Of a stretch of DNA of 64,000 bases, positions 45,884 to 57,193 are shown piece by piece; within the stretch, counting starts at the first letter, position 1; each line of letters starts with the position of its first letter. The notes beneath the pieces were generated by a model. That model saw only the letters and a list, made by a program, of their open reading frames with translations. It was not told the origin of the DNA and did no database searches. Both the position numbers and the translations under genes were made by a program. The stretch is from Pseudomonas graminis (lineage in GTDB: Bacteria > Pseudomonadota > Gammaproteobacteria > Pseudomonadales > Pseudomonadaceae), in assembly GCF_013201545.1 (NCBI RefSeq), contig NZ_CP053746.1, positions 3,858,501-3,922,500 of the forward strand, given 5' to 3'.

Positions 45884-47050
45884 ATGAATCTTCACGAGTA
45901 TCAGGGTAAGCAGCTGTTTGCTGAATACGGCCTGCCAGTTTCCAAGGGCTATGCAGTAGACACCCCGGAAGCAGCAGCAGAAGCGTGCGACAAGATCGGC
46001 GGAACCGAGTGGGTCGTCAAAGCCCAGGTTCACGCTGGTGGTCGCGGTAAAGCGGGCGGCGTCAAGCTGGTTCGCAGCAAGGAAGACGCAGCTGCGTTCG
46101 CTCAACAGTGGTTGGGCAAGCGTCTGGTCACTTACCAGACTGATGCCAACGGTCAGCCGGTCACCAAGATCCTGGTTGAATCGTGCACTGACATCGCCAA
46201 AGAGCTGTACCTGGGCGCTGTAGTCGATCGTTCGAGCCGTCGTATCGTGTTCATGGCGTCCACCGAAGGTGGCGTGGACATCGAGAAAATCGCTCACGAC
46301 ACGCCTGAGAAGATTCTCAAAGCCACGATCGATCCACTGGTTGGCGCTCAGCCATTCCAGGGTCGCGATCTGGCATTCCAGCTGGGTCTGGAAGGCAAGC
46401 AGGTCACTCAGTTCGCCAAGATCTTCACCGGTCTGGCCAAGCTGTTCCAGGACCACGACCTGGCCCTGCTGGAAGTGAACCCGCTGGTGATCAAGGCTGA
46501 CGGCGATCTGCATTGCCTCGACGCCAAGATCAACATCGACGCCAACGCCATGTACCGTCAGCCAAAGCTGAAGGCTTTCCACGACCCATCGCAAGATGAC
46601 CCACGTGAAGCCCACGCTGCCAAGTTCGAACTGAACTACGTGGCACTGGAAGGCAACATCGGCTGCATGGTCAACGGTGCCGGTCTGGCCATGGGCACCA
46701 TGGACATCGTCAACCTGCATGGCGGCAAGCCAGCCAACTTCCTCGACGTAGGCGGCGGTGCAACCAAAGAGCGCGTTACCGAAGCGTTCAAGATCATCCT
46801 GTCCGACACCAATGTCGCTGCAGTACTGGTCAACATCTTCGGCGGCATCGTTCGTTGCGACATGATTGCCGAAGGCATCATTGGCGCCGTGAAAGAAGTC
46901 GGCGTGAAAATCCCGGTGGTTGTTCGCCTTGAAGGCAACAACGCTGAGCTGGGCGCTAAAGTACTGGCAGAAAGCGGCTTGAACATCATCGCAGCTACCA
47001 GCCTGACCGACGCTGCTCAACAAGTCGTCAAAGCTGCGGAGGGCAAATAA
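45884..47050 (+). CDS. sucC: Succinyl-CoA synthetase beta subunit
   Basis: A 388-residue ATP-grasp protein beginning [36 protein letters not shown] (about 46-61) binds nucleotide, and [16 protein letters not shown] (about 321-336) is a family signature. It makes ATP or GTP from succinyl-CoA with SucD. It overlaps sucD by 1 base (TAATG). Confidence 0.96.
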   Translation: MNLHEYQGKQLFAEYGLPVSKGYAVDTPEAAAEACDKIGGTEWVVKAQVHAGGRGKAGGVKLVRSKEDAAAFAQQWLGKRLVTYQTDANGQPVTKILVESCTDIAKELYLGAVVDRSSRRIVFMASTEGGVDIEKIAHDTPEKILKATIDPLVGAQPFQGRDLAFQLGLEGKQVTQFAKIFTGLAKLFQDHDLALLEVNPLVIKADGDLHCLDAKINIDANAMYRQPKLKAFHDPSQDDPREAHAAKFELNYVALEGNIGCMVNGAGLAMGTMDIVNLHGGKPANFLDVGGGATKERVTEAFKIILSDTNVAAVLVNIFGGIVRCDMIAEGIIGAVKEVGVKIPVVVRLEGNNAELGAKVLAESGLNIIAATSLTDAAQQVVKAAEGK

Positions 47051-47937
47051 TGAGCGTCCTGATCAATAAAGACACCAAGGTTATCTGCCAGGGCTTCACC
47101 GGCTCCCAGGGTACCTTCCACTCCGAGCAAGCCATTGCCTACGGCACCAAAATGGTTGGCGGCGTGACCCCAGGCAAGGGCGGCACCACGCACCTGAACC
47201 TGCCAGTGTTCAACACGGTGTCCGAAGCAGTAGAAAAAACCGGCGCAACCGCTTCGGTCATCTACGTCCCGGCTCCGTTCTGCAAGGATTCCATCCTTGA
47301 AGCAGCGTTCGGCGGCATCAAGCTGATCGTCTGCATCACCGAAGGCATCCCGACAATCGACATGCTCGAAGCCAAGGTCAAGTGCGACGAACTGGGTGTG
47401 GTCCTGATCGGCCCTAACTGCCCAGGCGTCATCACCCCGGGCGAGTGCAAGATCGGCATCATGCCAGGTCACATTCACTTGCCAGGCAAGGTCGGTATCG
47501 TGTCGCGTTCCGGCACCCTGACTTACGAAGCTGTGAAGCAGACCACTGACGCCGGTTTCGGTCAGTCGACCTGCGTCGGCATCGGTGGTGACCCGATCCC
47601 GGGTTCGAACTTCATCGACATCCTGAAGCTGTTCCAGGAAGACCCGAAGACCGAAGCGATCGTCATGATCGGTGAGATCGGCGGTTCGGCTGAAGAAGAA
47701 GCGGCTGCCTACATCAAGGCACACGTGACCAAGCCAGTCGTTTCCTACATCGCCGGTGTGACTGCTCCTCCGGGCAAGCGCATGGGCCATGCGGGCGCGA
47801 TCATCTCTGGCGGCAAAGGCACTGCAGACGAGAAATTCGCTGCGCTGCAAGACGCAGGCGTGAAAACCGTGCGTTCGCTGGCAGACATCGGCAAAGCCCT
47901 GGCTGAGCTGACCGGTTGGGAAGTGAAGAAGGCTTAA
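47050..47937 (+). CDS. sucD: Succinyl-CoA synthetase alpha subunit
   Basis: A 295-residue CoA-binding subunit. CoA fold with [18 protein letters not shown] (15-32), and phosphorylated His247 ([14 protein letters not shown]). It completes the TCA cluster and is followed by a strong terminator. Confidence 0.96.
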   Translation: MSVLINKDTKVICQGFTGSQGTFHSEQAIAYGTKMVGGVTPGKGGTTHLNLPVFNTVSEAVEKTGATASVIYVPAPFCKDSILEAAFGGIKLIVCITEGIPTIDMLEAKVKCDELGVVLIGPNCPGVITPGECKIGIMPGHIHLPGKVGIVSRSGTLTYEAVKQTTDAGFGQSTCVGIGGDPIPGSNFIDILKLFQEDPKTEAIVMIGEIGGSAEEEAAAYIKAHVTKPVVSYIAGVTAPPGKRMGHAGAIISGGKGTADEKFAALQDAGVKTVRSLADIGKALAELTGWEVKKA

Positions 47938-47962
47938 TCCCTTCGTCTCACTGCTTGATCAA

Positions 47963-47989
47963 CAAAAGCCACCTTCGGGTGGCTTTTGC
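47963..47989 (+). terminator. Terminator of the sdh-suc operon
   Basis: CAAAAGCCACC pairs with GGTGGCTTTTG around a stable TTCG tetraloop, 26 bases after sucD. Confidence 0.88.
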
Positions 47990-48250
47990 GTTTCCGGCGT
48001 TTCGATTTGCGCTGATGCTTTGACCTTAATTCTGTAAGACATTTCTGATATGCGACACGAACGTGCGTTGAGTGGTCGCACCGCCCTGTATCGGTGCGCC
48101 AAATAGGGTAGGCTAGCCGCCGTTTTGTGCAGTCGGCTCCCACAAGGAGCGGCAGCGCGCTCAGGGTCTGTCTTAAAAGGGCGGGCAGCATTTCCCCCAC
48201 CCTCAGGGAAATCCTCTTCTTAATTCCGATTCAGCAGTGTGGTTTCCTTA
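47990..48250 (+). promoter_or_regulatory. Leader of the branched-chain amino acid carrier gene
   Basis: About 260 bp without a gene; it must hold the brnQ promoter. A truncated REP (GTCGGCTCCCACAAGGAGCG, about 48131-48150) lies in it. No clear regulator site was found. Confidence 0.35.
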
Positions 48251-49564
48251 ATGAAAGTGTTGAAAGGCCAGGACATTCTGGCATTGGGTTTCATGACGTT
48301 TGCGCTATTCGTGGGCGCTGGCAATATCATCTTCCCCCCGATCGTAGGCCTCCAGGCCGGCCCCAACGTATGGATGGCGGCCCTGGGCTTTCTGGTCACG
48401 GCCGTCGGCCTTCCGGTGGTGACGGTCATCGCGCTTGCCAAGGTGGGCGGCGCGATGGACGCGTTGAGCAGTCCGATCGGCAAGGTCGCCGGGACCATCC
48501 TCGCCGCCGTCTGCTACCTGTCCGTAGGCCCGTTGTTCGCCACGCCGCGCACGGCGACGGTGTCGTTTGAAGTCGGCCTGGCCCCGCTGACCGGTGAAAG
48601 CCCGCTGGCGCTGTTCCTTTATAGCCTGGTTTATTTCGTTCTGGTGTTCTGGATCTCCCTTTATCCGGGTCGTTTGCTCGACACCGTGGGCCGCTTCCTC
48701 GCGCCGCTGAAGATCATCGCCCTGGCCATCCTCGGCATTGCTGCCTTTGTCCTGCCGGCGGGTGAGGTCGGTATCGCCGAACCTGCCTATGTTGCGGCGC
48801 CGTTTTCCCAAGGTTTCATCAACGGCTACCTGACCATGGACACCTTGGGCGCGCTGGTTTTCGGCATCGTCATCGTCAACGCGATACGCTCGCGCGGTGT
48901 CGAGTCGCCCCGGCTGATTACCCGTTACGCCATCATCGCCGGCCTGATTGCCGGTGTCGGTCTGGCACTGGTCTACATCAGCCTGTTCCGTCTGGGTTCC
49001 GACAGCCATGCCGTCGCCGCCGGTGCAACCAATGGCGCTGCCGTCTTGCACGCCTACGTCCAGCACACCTTCGGCACCTTGGGCAGCAGCTTTCTCGCCG
49101 TGCTGATCTCGCTGGCGTGTCTGGTGACCGCGGTGGGTCTGACCTGCGCCTGCGCCGAGTACTTCAGCCGCGTGCTGCCGCTGTCCTACAAGACGCTGGT
49201 GATCCTGCTGGCGGCGTTTTCGCTGCTGGTCTCCAACCTGGGTCTGACCAAGCTGATCCAGTTCTCGATACCGGTGCTGACCGCTATTTACCCGCCATGC
49301 ATTGCGCTGGTGGCGTTGAGCTTCTGCAAGGATTTCTGGCACGAGCAAGGGCGGATCGTCGCCCCGGTCATGCTGGTGGCATTCCTGATCGGTGTGGTGG
49401 ATGCCGTCAAAGGTTCTGCGCTGGGGGGGTATGTGCCGGATGCACTGGCTCATCTGCCGTTGAGCGAGCAAGGCCTGGCATGGCTGATCCCGTCACTGAT
49501 CACGCTGTTCGTCGCGTTCGTGGTGGATCGCGTGCTGGGCAAGCGCAGCGAAGCGCTGGCCTGA
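48251..49564 (+). CDS. brnQ: Branched-chain amino acid:cation symporter
   Basis: A 437-residue LIVCS-family carrier with about 12 membrane helices. [20 protein letters not shown] (about 10-29) is the signature N-terminal motif and [17 protein letters not shown] (about 92-108) the second conserved block. It imports Leu, Ile and Val with Na+ or H+; called BraB or BraZ in Pseudomonas. The ATG at 48251 ([10 protein letters not shown]) is chosen; a GTG at 48239 is possible. Confidence 0.92.
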   Translation: MKVLKGQDILALGFMTFALFVGAGNIIFPPIVGLQAGPNVWMAALGFLVTAVGLPVVTVIALAKVGGAMDALSSPIGKVAGTILAAVCYLSVGPLFATPRTATVSFEVGLAPLTGESPLALFLYSLVYFVLVFWISLYPGRLLDTVGRFLAPLKIIALAILGIAAFVLPAGEVGIAEPAYVAAPFSQGFINGYLTMDTLGALVFGIVIVNAIRSRGVESPRLITRYAIIAGLIAGVGLALVYISLFRLGSDSHAVAAGATNGAAVLHAYVQHTFGTLGSSFLAVLISLACLVTAVGLTCACAEYFSRVLPLSYKTLVILLAAFSLLVSNLGLTKLIQFSIPVLTAIYPPCIALVALSFCKDFWHEQGRIVAPVMLVAFLIGVVDAVKGSALGGYVPDALAHLPLSEQGLAWLIPSLITLFVAFVVDRVLGKRSEALA

Positions 49565-49617
49565 GGAGGAGGTCGGCGCATCGCGGAATAAACGCGCCGA
49601 TCTTTTTCGAGCAGACA

Positions 49618-49652
49618 AAACAAAGCCCGCTAAATGCGGGCTTTGTTTTTTG
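49618..49652. terminator. Terminator between brnQ and the small lipoprotein gene
   Basis: ACAAAGCCCGC pairs with GCGGGCTTTGT around TAAAT, followed by TTTTTT on the plus strand and preceded by AAAA, so it serves both convergent genes. Confidence 0.88.
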
Positions 49653-49665
49653 AAACTCTGGAAAC

Positions 49666-49917
49666 TTACTGCTTAGTTGCAGGTGCTGCCTGGTTCGCTT
49701 CTTTAGCGCGCTCTTGAGCGGCTTCAGCGTTCTTTTGAGCGGCTTCCTGACTTTCTTTGGCAGCGTCGTTCACTTTGTCTTGCGCTTTTTGCATCGATTC
49801 TTGCGACTGCTCGGCAGCCTTGTTTGCATCTTGCTGTTTATCTTCGGATTTTTTGTCACAGGCGGCGAGGCCCAGAGTGGCAGAAAGCATCAGGGCAATA
49901 GCTAAAGATTTACGCAT
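49666..49917 (-). CDS. Small Lys/Ala/Glu-rich lipoprotein
   Basis: An 83-residue protein with a signal peptide and lipobox (LGLAAC) and then a highly charged helical stretch with Ala every few residues (QQDANKAAEQSQESMQKAQD and onward), predicted coiled coil. Start at 49917 (MRKSLAIAL), with AAGGAG 10 bases upstream. Similar small lipoproteins, Lpp-like or LEA-like, are common in Pseudomonas; the role is unknown. Confidence 0.8.
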   Translation of the reverse strand: MRKSLAIALMLSATLGLAACDKKSEDKQQDANKAAEQSQESMQKAQDKVNDAAKESQEAAQKNAEAAQERAKEANQAAPATKQ

Positions 49918-50244
49918 GGGGTGTTTCTCCTTATTGGTCATCAACGTGGCTTCGAGCACTTGGTCGCAGGGTTAGTTCCATGTTCCGACGGGATTAATAC
50001 ATTAGCGTCTCAGCGACGTAACACCTCTGCGGATCACAGGAGGCTAATCGTTAATGTTCCGTCGTCAGTCATCAGATCTATGGCCTTGGGGGTTTCGATG
50101 ACGAAGATTCTTCACTGACAGGATGTCTCTCCCTTGAAATCGTCTCCTCAGCCCCCACCTTGATGACAACCCGCTGCTCGGAGCCGCCCTCGGCGTTTCG
50201 CGCAGCTACCCCTATTTGTGTGGACTGATTGGAGTTTGATGACC
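49918..50244. promoter_or_regulatory. Gap with the heat-shock promoter of htpG
   Basis: A sigma-32-type promoter is visible: CTTGAAA (50133-50139), 13-bp spacer, CCCCACCT (50153-50160; family consensus CTTGAAA-N11-16-CCCCATNT, one mismatch in the -10). It is 85 bp before the htpG start. The rest shows no coding signal; it also holds the promoter of the divergent small lipoprotein. Confidence 0.7.
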
Positions 50245-52149
50245 ATGAGTGTGGAAACTCAAAAGGAAACCCTGGGCTTCCAGACCGAGGTGAAGCAGCT
50301 GCTACACCTCATGATCCATTCGCTGTACTCGAACAAGGAAATCTTCCTTCGCGAGCTGATTTCCAACGCGTCCGACGCGGTGGACAAGCTGCGTTTCGAG
50401 GCGCTGTCCAAGCCCGAGCTGCTGGAAGGCGGTGCCGAGCTGAAGATCCGTGTCAGCTACGACAAGGACGCCAAGACCGTTACCCTGGAAGACAACGGCA
50501 TCGGCATGAGCCGCGAAGATGTCATCACTCATCTGGGCACCATCGCCAAGTCCGGCACCGCCGATTTCATGAAGAATCTGTCCGGTGATCAGAAGAAAGA
50601 TTCCCATCTGATCGGTCAGTTCGGTGTCGGCTTCTACTCCGCCTTCATCGTGGCCGACCAGGTTGAAGTGTTCACCCGTCGCGCCGGCCTTTCCGCCAGC
50701 GAAGGTGTGCACTGGTCGTCGAAAGGCGAGGGCGAGTTCGAAGTCGCCACGGTCGAGAAGGCTGATCGTGGTACCCGCATCGTGCTGCACCTCAAGAGCG
50801 CCGAAGACGAGTTCGCGGACGGCTATCGCCTGCGCAACATCATCAAGAAGTACTCCGACCACATCGCTCTGCCCATCGAACTGCCGAAGGAGCAGGCGCC
50901 TGTCGAGGGCGATGCGGAGCCTGTTGAAGAGTGGGAAACCGTCAATCGCGCCAGCGCGCTGTGGACCCGTCCCCGTGCCGAGGTCAAGGACGAGGAATAC
51001 CAGGAGTTCTACAAGCACATCGCCCACGATTTCGAAAACCCGCTGAGCTGGAGCCACAACAAGGTTGAGGGCAAGCTGGAATACAGCTCCCTGCTGTACG
51101 TGCCGGCCCGCGCACCGTTCGATCTGTACCAGCGCGAAGCGCCGCGCGGCCTGAAGCTCTACGTGCAGCGCGTGTTCGTCATGGACCAGGCCGAATCGTT
51201 CCTGCCGCTGTACCTGCGCTTCATCAAGGGCGTGGTCGATTCCAATGACCTGTCCCTGAACGTGTCCCGCGAAATCCTGCAGAAAGACCCGATCATCGAT
51301 TCGATGAAGTCGGCGCTGACCAAGCGCGTGCTGGACATGCTGGAGAAGCTGGCAAAAAACCAGCCGGAAGACTACAAGGGCTTCTGGAAAAACTTTGGTC
51401 AGGTGCTGAAAGAAGGCCCGGCCGAAGACTTCGCCAACAAAGAGAAGATCGCCGGCCTGCTGCGCTTTGCATCGAGCTCCGACGACAGCGGCGAGCAAAG
51501 CGTTTCGTTGGCCGACTACCTGTCGCGCGCCAAGGAAGGTCAGGACAAGATCTACTTCCTCACCGGCGAAAGCTACGCGCAGGTCAAGAACAGTCCGCAC
51601 CTCGAAGTCTTCCGCAAGAAAGGCATTGAAGTGCTGCTGCTGACCGACCGTATCGACGAGTGGCTGATGAGCTACCTGAGCGACTTCGACGGCAAAGGCT
51701 TTGTTGACGTGGCGCGCGGTGACCTGGACCTGGGCAAGCTTGATTCCGAAGAGGACAAGAAAGCCCAGGAAGAAGTCGCTAAGGACAAGGAAGGGCTGAT
51801 CGAGCGCCTGAAAACGGCGCTGGGTGATACCGTCAGCGAAGTCCGCGTCTCCCACCGTCTGACCGATTCGCCGGCGATTCTGGCGATTGGCGAGCAGGAC
51901 CTGGGTCTGCAGATGCGTCAGATTCTGGAAGCGAGTGGTCAGAAGGTCCCGGATTCCAAGCCGATCTTCGAATTTAACCCGTCGCACCCGCTGATTGACA
52001 AGCTGGACAATGAGCAGAATGAAGACCGCTTCGGCGATCTGTCGCACATCCTGTTCGACCAGGCTGCGCTGGCAGCCGGCGACAGCTTGAAAGATCCGGC
52101 GGCTTACGTGCGCCGTTTGAACAAGTTGTTGGTTGAGCTCTCGGTTTAA
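50245..52149 (+). CDS. htpG: Chaperone HtpG (Hsp90)
   Basis: A 634-residue Hsp90. The GHKL ATP site reads [11 protein letters not shown] (about 33-43), LEDNGIGMS (about 80-88), GTIAKSGT (about 97-104) and [11 protein letters not shown] (about 120-130). Length matches the P. aeruginosa protein. Start set at ATG 50245 ([12 protein letters not shown]) by family; an ATG at 50239 adds two residues. It helps fold client proteins under stress, in line with the sigma-32-type promoter. Confidence 0.95.
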   Translation: MSVETQKETLGFQTEVKQLLHLMIHSLYSNKEIFLRELISNASDAVDKLRFEALSKPELLEGGAELKIRVSYDKDAKTVTLEDNGIGMSREDVITHLGTIAKSGTADFMKNLSGDQKKDSHLIGQFGVGFYSAFIVADQVEVFTRRAGLSASEGVHWSSKGEGEFEVATVEKADRGTRIVLHLKSAEDEFADGYRLRNIIKKYSDHIALPIELPKEQAPVEGDAEPVEEWETVNRASALWTRPRAEVKDEEYQEFYKHIAHDFENPLSWSHNKVEGKLEYSSLLYVPARAPFDLYQREAPRGLKLYVQRVFVMDQAESFLPLYLRFIKGVVDSNDLSLNVSREILQKDPIIDSMKSALTKRVLDMLEKLAKNQPEDYKGFWKNFGQVLKEGPAEDFANKEKIAGLLRFASSSDDSGEQSVSLADYLSRAKEGQDKIYFLTGESYAQVKNSPHLEVFRKKGIEVLLLTDRIDEWLMSYLSDFDGKGFVDVARGDLDLGKLDSEEDKKAQEEVAKDKEGLIERLKTALGDTVSEVRVSHRLTDSPAILAIGEQDLGLQMRQILEASGQKVPDSKPIFEFNPSHPLIDKLDNEQNEDRFGDLSHILFDQAALAAGDSLKDPAAYVRRLNKLLVELSV

Positions 52150-52166
52150 CATCCGCGTCACGGCAG

Positions 52167-52188
52167 AACCCGCTCCGGCGGGTTTTGT
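52167..52188 (+). terminator. Terminator after htpG
   Basis: AACCCGC pairs with GCGGGTT, followed by TTGTCATTT. It lies 18 bases after the stop. Confidence 0.7.
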
Positions 52189-52227
52189 CATTTAATCTCC
52201 CTCCATCCTTGTCAGCAGGAGTTCGCT

Positions 52228-52953
52228 ATGAGCAATGTGACTGTGCAGTCCATCGTCTATGAAATCGACGGCGTGAGCTACGAGAGCCGTCTGGCCTTCA
52301 GCGAAAGCGCTCAGGCCGCACCGGGTCTGGTGATGGCGCCTAACTGGATGGGCGTCAGCGAAGACGCCGAGCAGATTGCCAAAGACGTGGCGGCGAAGGG
52401 CTATGTGGTCTTGCTGGCAGATCTTTACGGCCAGCAAGTGCGCCCGACTAATGGTGACGAAGCGGCGGCTGCCATGATGCCGTTGAAGAATGATCGTGTG
52501 CTGTTGAACAAGCGCATGAAGGCCGCTCTGGATCAACTGACCGCGCAGACCATTGCCGCTGTCGACACGTCCCGGCTGGCGGCATTTGGCTTCTGCTTCG
52601 GCGGTTGCTGCGCGTTGGAGCTCGCACGTACCGGTGCGCCGTTAAAGGCTGCGGTGTCCTTTCACGGCACGCTCGACACGCCGAACCCGGCTGACGCCAA
52701 CAACATCAAGGGCAAGGTGCTGGTGATGCACGGCGCTTCCGATCCTCTGGTGCCGAAAGAGCAACTGCCGGCGTTCGAAGCGGAAATGAACGCTGCCAAC
52801 GTCGACTGGCAATTGCTGAGCTACGGCGGGGCGTTCCATTCCTTTACCGACCCGCACGCCAACAACCCGGGCGTACAGATGTACAACCCGACCGTGTCGA
52901 AGCGTGCGTTTACCTCAATGCACAACCTGCTGGACGAGGTGTTTGCGGGCTGA
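52228..52953 (+). CDS. Dienelactone hydrolase family protein
   Basis: A 241-residue alpha/beta hydrolase. The nucleophile is Cys123 in FGFCFGGCCALE, with Asp near 173 (HGASDPLVP) and His near 203 (GGAFHSFTDP). The Cys triad is typical of DLH. The substrate is not known. AGGAG precedes the ATG. I recall the same htpG-DLH order in P. aeruginosa. Confidence 0.88.
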   Translation: MSNVTVQSIVYEIDGVSYESRLAFSESAQAAPGLVMAPNWMGVSEDAEQIAKDVAAKGYVVLLADLYGQQVRPTNGDEAAAAMMPLKNDRVLLNKRMKAALDQLTAQTIAAVDTSRLAAFGFCFGGCCALELARTGAPLKAAVSFHGTLDTPNPADANNIKGKVLVMHGASDPLVPKEQLPAFEAEMNAANVDWQLLSYGGAFHSFTDPHANNPGVQMYNPTVSKRAFTSMHNLLDEVFAG

Positions 52954-53019
52954 TCACCTGAAGCAGGAGGCTGCTGACCGCTTGAATTTCCAATGTCAGC
53001 AGTTGCCTCGTCTGAAGGG

Positions 53020-53047
53020 TTCGCCAGCAAGTCGGCTCCCACAGGGT
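53020..53047. repeat. Single REP-like element
   Basis: TTCGCCAGCAAGTCGGCTCCCACAGG, a variant of the GAGCAAGCTCGCTC REP, lies between two convergent genes. Confidence 0.6.
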
Positions 53048-53061
53048 GTGTGACCCTGCGG

Positions 53062-53925
53062 CTATTTCCGGGGCCTTGGCAGTTCAATCCGCTCCACTTC
53101 TCCCGGCACGGTTGGCCAGTCCCCGGCCGCCCATTTTGCTCTGGCCTGTTCAATCAGCGCCGGGTCGCTGGCTACGAAGTTCCAGTTCATCCTTCTCGGC
53201 CCATCCAGTGGCGCACCGCCAATCAGCACCGCGTGACATTCGCTTTCCGCGCAAAGCGTCGGCTCGCTTCCAGCATCCAGTACCACCAGACTGCGCGCCT
53301 GCACCGGCTCGCCATCCAGCAGCAAATCGCCTTCGATGACGTACAGCGCGCGCTGTTCGTGCTCGGCGGGCACACACAGCGTCGTGGCGGTCTGCAGGTT
53401 CAGTTCGGCGTAAATCGTGGGTGACAGCACCGGCACCGGCGACTTCAGGCAAAAGCCTTCGCCGGCAATCAGGCGGATACGAATGCCCATGCCATCACTG
53501 ACCGGCAGTGTATCGGCAGGGTGATGGCTGTAATGACCTTCGCCCTGCTCATGGGATGTGGGCGATGCCAGCCAGACCTGCAAACCATGCAGGCGCGAGC
53601 CGATGGCGTACAGGGCTTCGGGTGTACGCTCGATGTGGGCGATGGCGCGGCCGGCGGTCATCCAGCTGACTTCGCCGGGTCTTACGTGCTGATCGCTGCC
53701 GAGGCTGTCTTTGTGTCGGATTTCGCCTTCAAAGAGGTAGGTCAGGGTCGACAGACCGATGTGTGGGTGCTGGCGGATGTCCATGCCGGTGCCGGGCGCA
53801 TAGGTGGTTTCCAGCATGTGATCAAAAAATACGAAGGGCCCGACGCTCCGGCATTGCGCAGCGGGGAGGGGGCGCAGGATGGGTTGGCCTTCGACGTCCT
53901 CGGCGCGGGGAATGATGGTCAGCAT
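53062..53925 (-). CDS. Pirin family protein
   Basis: A 287-residue bicupin. The N-terminal metal site has HPHIGLSTLTYLFEGEIRHKD (His-x-His and a later His/Glu, near 53-70), the mark of pirins. Bacterial pirins can act as quercetinases or as regulators. Start at 53925 (MLTIIPRAEDVEG) with GAGGAG 9 bases upstream; the frame is open to 53952. Confidence 0.87.
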   Translation of the reverse strand: MLTIIPRAEDVEGQPILRPLPAAQCRSVGPFVFFDHMLETTYAPGTGMDIRQHPHIGLSTLTYLFEGEIRHKDSLGSDQHVRPGEVSWMTAGRAIAHIERTPEALYAIGSRLHGLQVWLASPTSHEQGEGHYSHHPADTLPVSDGMGIRIRLIAGEGFCLKSPVPVLSPTIYAELNLQTATTLCVPAEHEQRALYVIEGDLLLDGEPVQARSLVVLDAGSEPTLCAESECHAVLIGGAPLDGPRRMNWNFVASDPALIEQARAKWAAGDWPTVPGEVERIELPRPRK

Positions 53926-54116
53926 GATGGCGCTCTCCTCTGAATAGGGCACACAGGATATAGATCACTCGCGTACGTGGCTGGAATGCCGGTGCTACGT
54001 ACTCTGTAATGAATTATTACGAAGTGCTCAAGAAATTGTCCTACAGAGCTTCATCTCTGAGCCGACATCACGAGCAACTGCTCTTTCCAGAGCGGAGTCT
54101 TGGGAAGGGACAAGGC

Positions 54117-55742
54117 ATGACCGTGAGAAACATGAATATCGCACCCCGGGCCGCACTCGGTTTCGGCGTACTGGCCTTACTGGTGTTCGGTCTGGGCGCC
54201 TTTGCGTTGTTGCAGATGTCGAACATGCGCAAGCAGTCGGACCAGGTGGAAAACAATTGGCTGCCCGGCATTATGGAGCTTGGCACCATGGGCCAGGACC
54301 TCATGCGGATTCGTACCCTCACGTTGCGGCTGATGCTCAACCGCAGTCCAGAGGCTCTTCGTGACAACACAGCCAAGCTCGATGAGCTCAAGGCAGGCCT
54401 GCAAACCACGCAGCAAAACTACGCTGCCCTGATCGGCTCGCCCCGCGAGCGTGAGCTGTACGACAGTTTCTCCAGTGCGCAACAGGCTTATTTCCAGCGC
54501 CAGAATCGGGTCATGGAGCTCTCCGCTGCCAATCAGGTGGAGGACGCAATGCAGCTGGTCAATGGCGAGATGAACCAGTTCGCCGACAACATCACCCTCG
54601 CCCTGACCGAACTGACGGCGTTGAACAAGGAGGGCGCAGGACAGGCGAGTCATCTGGCGCGGGCGGTTTTCTCGAATGCGTTCGCCTGGGTCATGGGCAT
54701 GATGCTGTTGACGGCGTTGATTACGTTACTGCTGGCGTGGGGTTTGACCCGCAGCATCGTCAGGCCGATCACCCAGGCGCTGGGCATTGCTCAGGTGGTG
54801 GCGGCGGGGGATCTCACCGGGGAGATCGTCGTGCAGGGTCGTGATGAACCGGCCCGATTGCTGGAAGCGCTCAAGTCCATGCAGCAGAGTTTGCGCAGCA
54901 CGATCATGCGCATCGCCGATTCGTCGAATCAGTTGGCGTCGGCGTCAGAGGAATTGAGTACCGTCACTGAAGACGCGACGCGCGGCCTTCATCAGCAAAG
55001 CCTGGAGATCGATCAGGCGGCAACGGCGGTCAATCAGATGACCGCCGCTGTCGAGGAAGTGGCGCGCAATGCGGTGGCCACGTCAGAGGCGTCCGGGGAG
55101 TCTGACCGGATTGCCCAGCACGGTCGTCAACAGGTCCAGCAGACCGTGGCGTCCATTGCCCATCTGGCCGAAGACGTGACCGACGCCGGCGAGCAGGTAC
55201 AGACCCTTGCGCAGAAGGTATATGGCATCAGCAAGGTGCTGGACGTGATTCGCTCGGTTGCCGAGCAGACCAATCTGCTGGCGTTGAACGCAGCCATTGA
55301 AGCCGCGCGGGCAGGGGAGGCGGGACGCGGCTTTGCGGTGGTGGCGGATGAGGTTCGAGCTTTGGCCCATCGGACGCAGTCGTCAACCCTGGAAATCGAA
55401 CAACTGGTGGGCGACATCCGTCAGGGCACCGATCACGCCGTGGCCGCCATGCAAGACAGCAACAGCCGCGCGCAGACCACCCTGGAGCTGGCGCAGTCTG
55501 CCGGGGTGGCGCTGGATGACATCGCTGCCGCTATCACGCTGATCACCGAACGCAACATGGTCATCGCCAGCGCCTCAGAGGAGCAGGCGCAAGTCGCTCG
55601 GGAGGTGGACCGCAATCTCACCAATATCCGCGACATCTCGCTGCAGAGCTCGGCAGGCGCCAACCAGACCAGCGCCGCGAGCCAGGAGCTGTCTCGACTG
55701 GCAACCGACCTCAACGGCATGGTCGCAGCGTTCTCGGTGTAA
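54117..55742 (+). CDS. Methyl-accepting chemotaxis protein
   Basis: A 541-residue chemoreceptor. TM1 (about 12-33), a four-helix-bundle periplasmic domain (about 35-190, including [20 protein letters not shown]), TM2 (about 191-213), HAMP (about 214-266) and a signalling domain whose hairpin tip reads [20 protein letters not shown] then [20 protein letters not shown]. It should control CheA. The ligand is unknown. AAGGGACAAGG precedes the ATG at 54117. The gene lies next to fabB, as I recall for PA1608. Confidence 0.93.
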   Translation: MTVRNMNIAPRAALGFGVLALLVFGLGAFALLQMSNMRKQSDQVENNWLPGIMELGTMGQDLMRIRTLTLRLMLNRSPEALRDNTAKLDELKAGLQTTQQNYAALIGSPRERELYDSFSSAQQAYFQRQNRVMELSAANQVEDAMQLVNGEMNQFADNITLALTELTALNKEGAGQASHLARAVFSNAFAWVMGMMLLTALITLLLAWGLTRSIVRPITQALGIAQVVAAGDLTGEIVVQGRDEPARLLEALKSMQQSLRSTIMRIADSSNQLASASEELSTVTEDATRGLHQQSLEIDQAATAVNQMTAAVEEVARNAVATSEASGESDRIAQHGRQQVQQTVASIAHLAEDVTDAGEQVQTLAQKVYGISKVLDVIRSVAEQTNLLALNAAIEAARAGEAGRGFAVVADEVRALAHRTQSSTLEIEQLVGDIRQGTDHAVAAMQDSNSRAQTTLELAQSAGVALDDIAAAITLITERNMVIASASEEQAQVAREVDRNLTNIRDISLQSSAGANQTSAASQELSRLATDLNGMVAAFSV

Positions 55743-55780
55743 CACCGGACGCCGGTCCCACGGAATGTACGTGGTGCCTT

Positions 55781-55875
55781 TGTGGGACCGGCTTTAGCCG
55801 GGAAGAGGCCGGTTTGCGCACCATCAATTTCGCGGTGTGACACCCGACGTCTTCCCGGCTAAAGCCGGTCCTACA
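55781..55875. repeat. REPIN (two inverted REP copies)
   Basis: TGTGGGACCGGCTTTAGCCG (55781-55800) and CTTCCCGGCTAAAGCCGGTC (55851-55870) are inverted copies about 50 bp apart, between the chemoreceptor gene and fabB. Confidence 0.85.
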
Positions 55876-55910
55876 AAACCGGGTCCGCGCCAATGCATTT
55901 ACCTCGCCCA

Positions 55911-55941
55911 CAAAAAAGGCGCCCCGAAGGGCGCCTTTTGT
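55911..55941. terminator. Terminator of fabAB
   Basis: CAAAAAAGGCGCCC pairs with GGGCGCCTTTTG. It lies 16 bases beyond the fabB stop and has A/T runs on both flanks. Confidence 0.85.
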
Positions 55942-55956
55942 CTGCAACCGGCTAAA

Positions 55957-57183
55957 TCACTTGCCAGTCCAGCGCTTCATCACCAGCGTGGCGTTGGTGC
56001 CGCCGAAGCCGAAGCTGTTGCTCATCACCAGATTCAGCTCGGTGTTTTCGCGGGTCTTGGTCAGAATCGGCATGTCGGCAACGGCGGGGTCCAGCTCGTC
56101 GATGTTCGCCGAACCCGCCATGAAGTTGCCTTCCATCATCAGCATGCAGTAGATCGCTTCGTGAACGCCGGCGGCGCCCAGGGAGTGACCTGACAGGCTC
56201 TTGGTGGAGCTGATCGCAGGCGCCTTGTCACCGAACACTTCACGCACGCCTTCCATTTCCTTGACGTCGCCGACCGGAGTCGAGGTGCCGTGGGTGTTCA
56301 GGTAGTCGATGGTGCCGTCTACGGTCGACAGCGCCTGCTGCATGCAGCGGATGGCGCCTTCGCCGCTCGGCGCGACCATGTCATAACCGTCGGAAGTTGC
56401 GCCGTAGCCAACCAGTTCGGCGTAGATCTTCGCGCCACGGGCCAGAGCATGCTCCAGCTCCTCAACTACCACCATGCCGCCGCCGCCAGCGATGACGAAA
56501 CCGTCACGGTCGGCGTCGTAGGCACGGGAAGCCTGTTCAGGCGTGTCGTTGCGCTTGCTGGACAGCGCGCCCATCGCGTCGAACAGGAACGACTGGCTCC
56601 AGTGCTCCTCTTCACCACCGCCGGCAAACACGATGTCCTGCTTGCCCATCTGGATCTGTTCCATGGCGGTACCGATGCAGTGAGCACTGGTGGCGCAGGC
56701 AGAAGCGATGGAGTAGTTCAGGCCCTTGATCTTGAATGGCGTCGCCAGGCACGCTGAAACAGTGCTGCTCATGGTGCGGGTGACGTAGTACGGAAGAACC
56801 TTCTTGATGCCTTTCTCGCGCAGGATGTCCAGCGCTTCCATCTGGTTCAGGGTCGACGCACCGCCGGAGCCGGCAATCAGACCGGTGCGCGGGTTGGAGA
56901 CCTGCTCTTCAGTCAGCCCGGAGTCTTCCACGGCGCTCTTCATGGCGACGTATGCATAAGCTGCCGCCTGACCGACGAAGCGCAGGGTCTTGCGGTCGAC
57001 CAGTTCCTTGAGCGGCAGATTTGGATCGATAGAGCCCGAGACCTGACTGCGCAGACCCATTTCGGCGTATTCCGGATTGAAACGGATGCCAGGGCGACTT
57101 GCACGCAAGTTGGCGGAGACGGTGTCTTTGTCATTGCCCAAGCAGGAAACAATGCCCAGACCAGTGATAACGACGCGGCGCAT
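55957..57183 (-). CDS. fabB: 3-oxoacyl-ACP synthase I
   Basis: A 408-residue KAS I. Active-site Cys163 ([12 protein letters not shown]), His near 298 ([11 protein letters not shown]) and His near 333 ([12 protein letters not shown]). It extends unsaturated intermediates from FabA, giving 16:1 and 18:1. The ATG at 57183 ([13 protein letters not shown]) is 10 bases after the fabA stop; upstream open frame belongs to fabA. Confidence 0.95.
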   Translation of the reverse strand: MRRVVITGLGIVSCLGNDKDTVSANLRASRPGIRFNPEYAEMGLRSQVSGSIDPNLPLKELVDRKTLRFVGQAAAYAYVAMKSAVEDSGLTEEQVSNPRTGLIAGSGGASTLNQMEALDILREKGIKKVLPYYVTRTMSSTVSACLATPFKIKGLNYSIASACATSAHCIGTAMEQIQMGKQDIVFAGGGEEEHWSQSFLFDAMGALSSKRNDTPEQASRAYDADRDGFVIAGGGGMVVVEELEHALARGAKIYAELVGYGATSDGYDMVAPSGEGAIRCMQQALSTVDGTIDYLNTHGTSTPVGDVKEMEGVREVFGDKAPAISSTKSLSGHSLGAAGVHEAIYCMLMMEGNFMAGSANIDELDPAVADMPILTKTRENTELNLVMSNSFGFGGTNATLVMKRWTGK

Positions 57184-57193
57184 GCGAATACCC

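Noticed and set aside
50302..52191. 629-codon open frame opposite htpG
   Set aside because: Antisense shadow; composition follows the htpG codon pattern.
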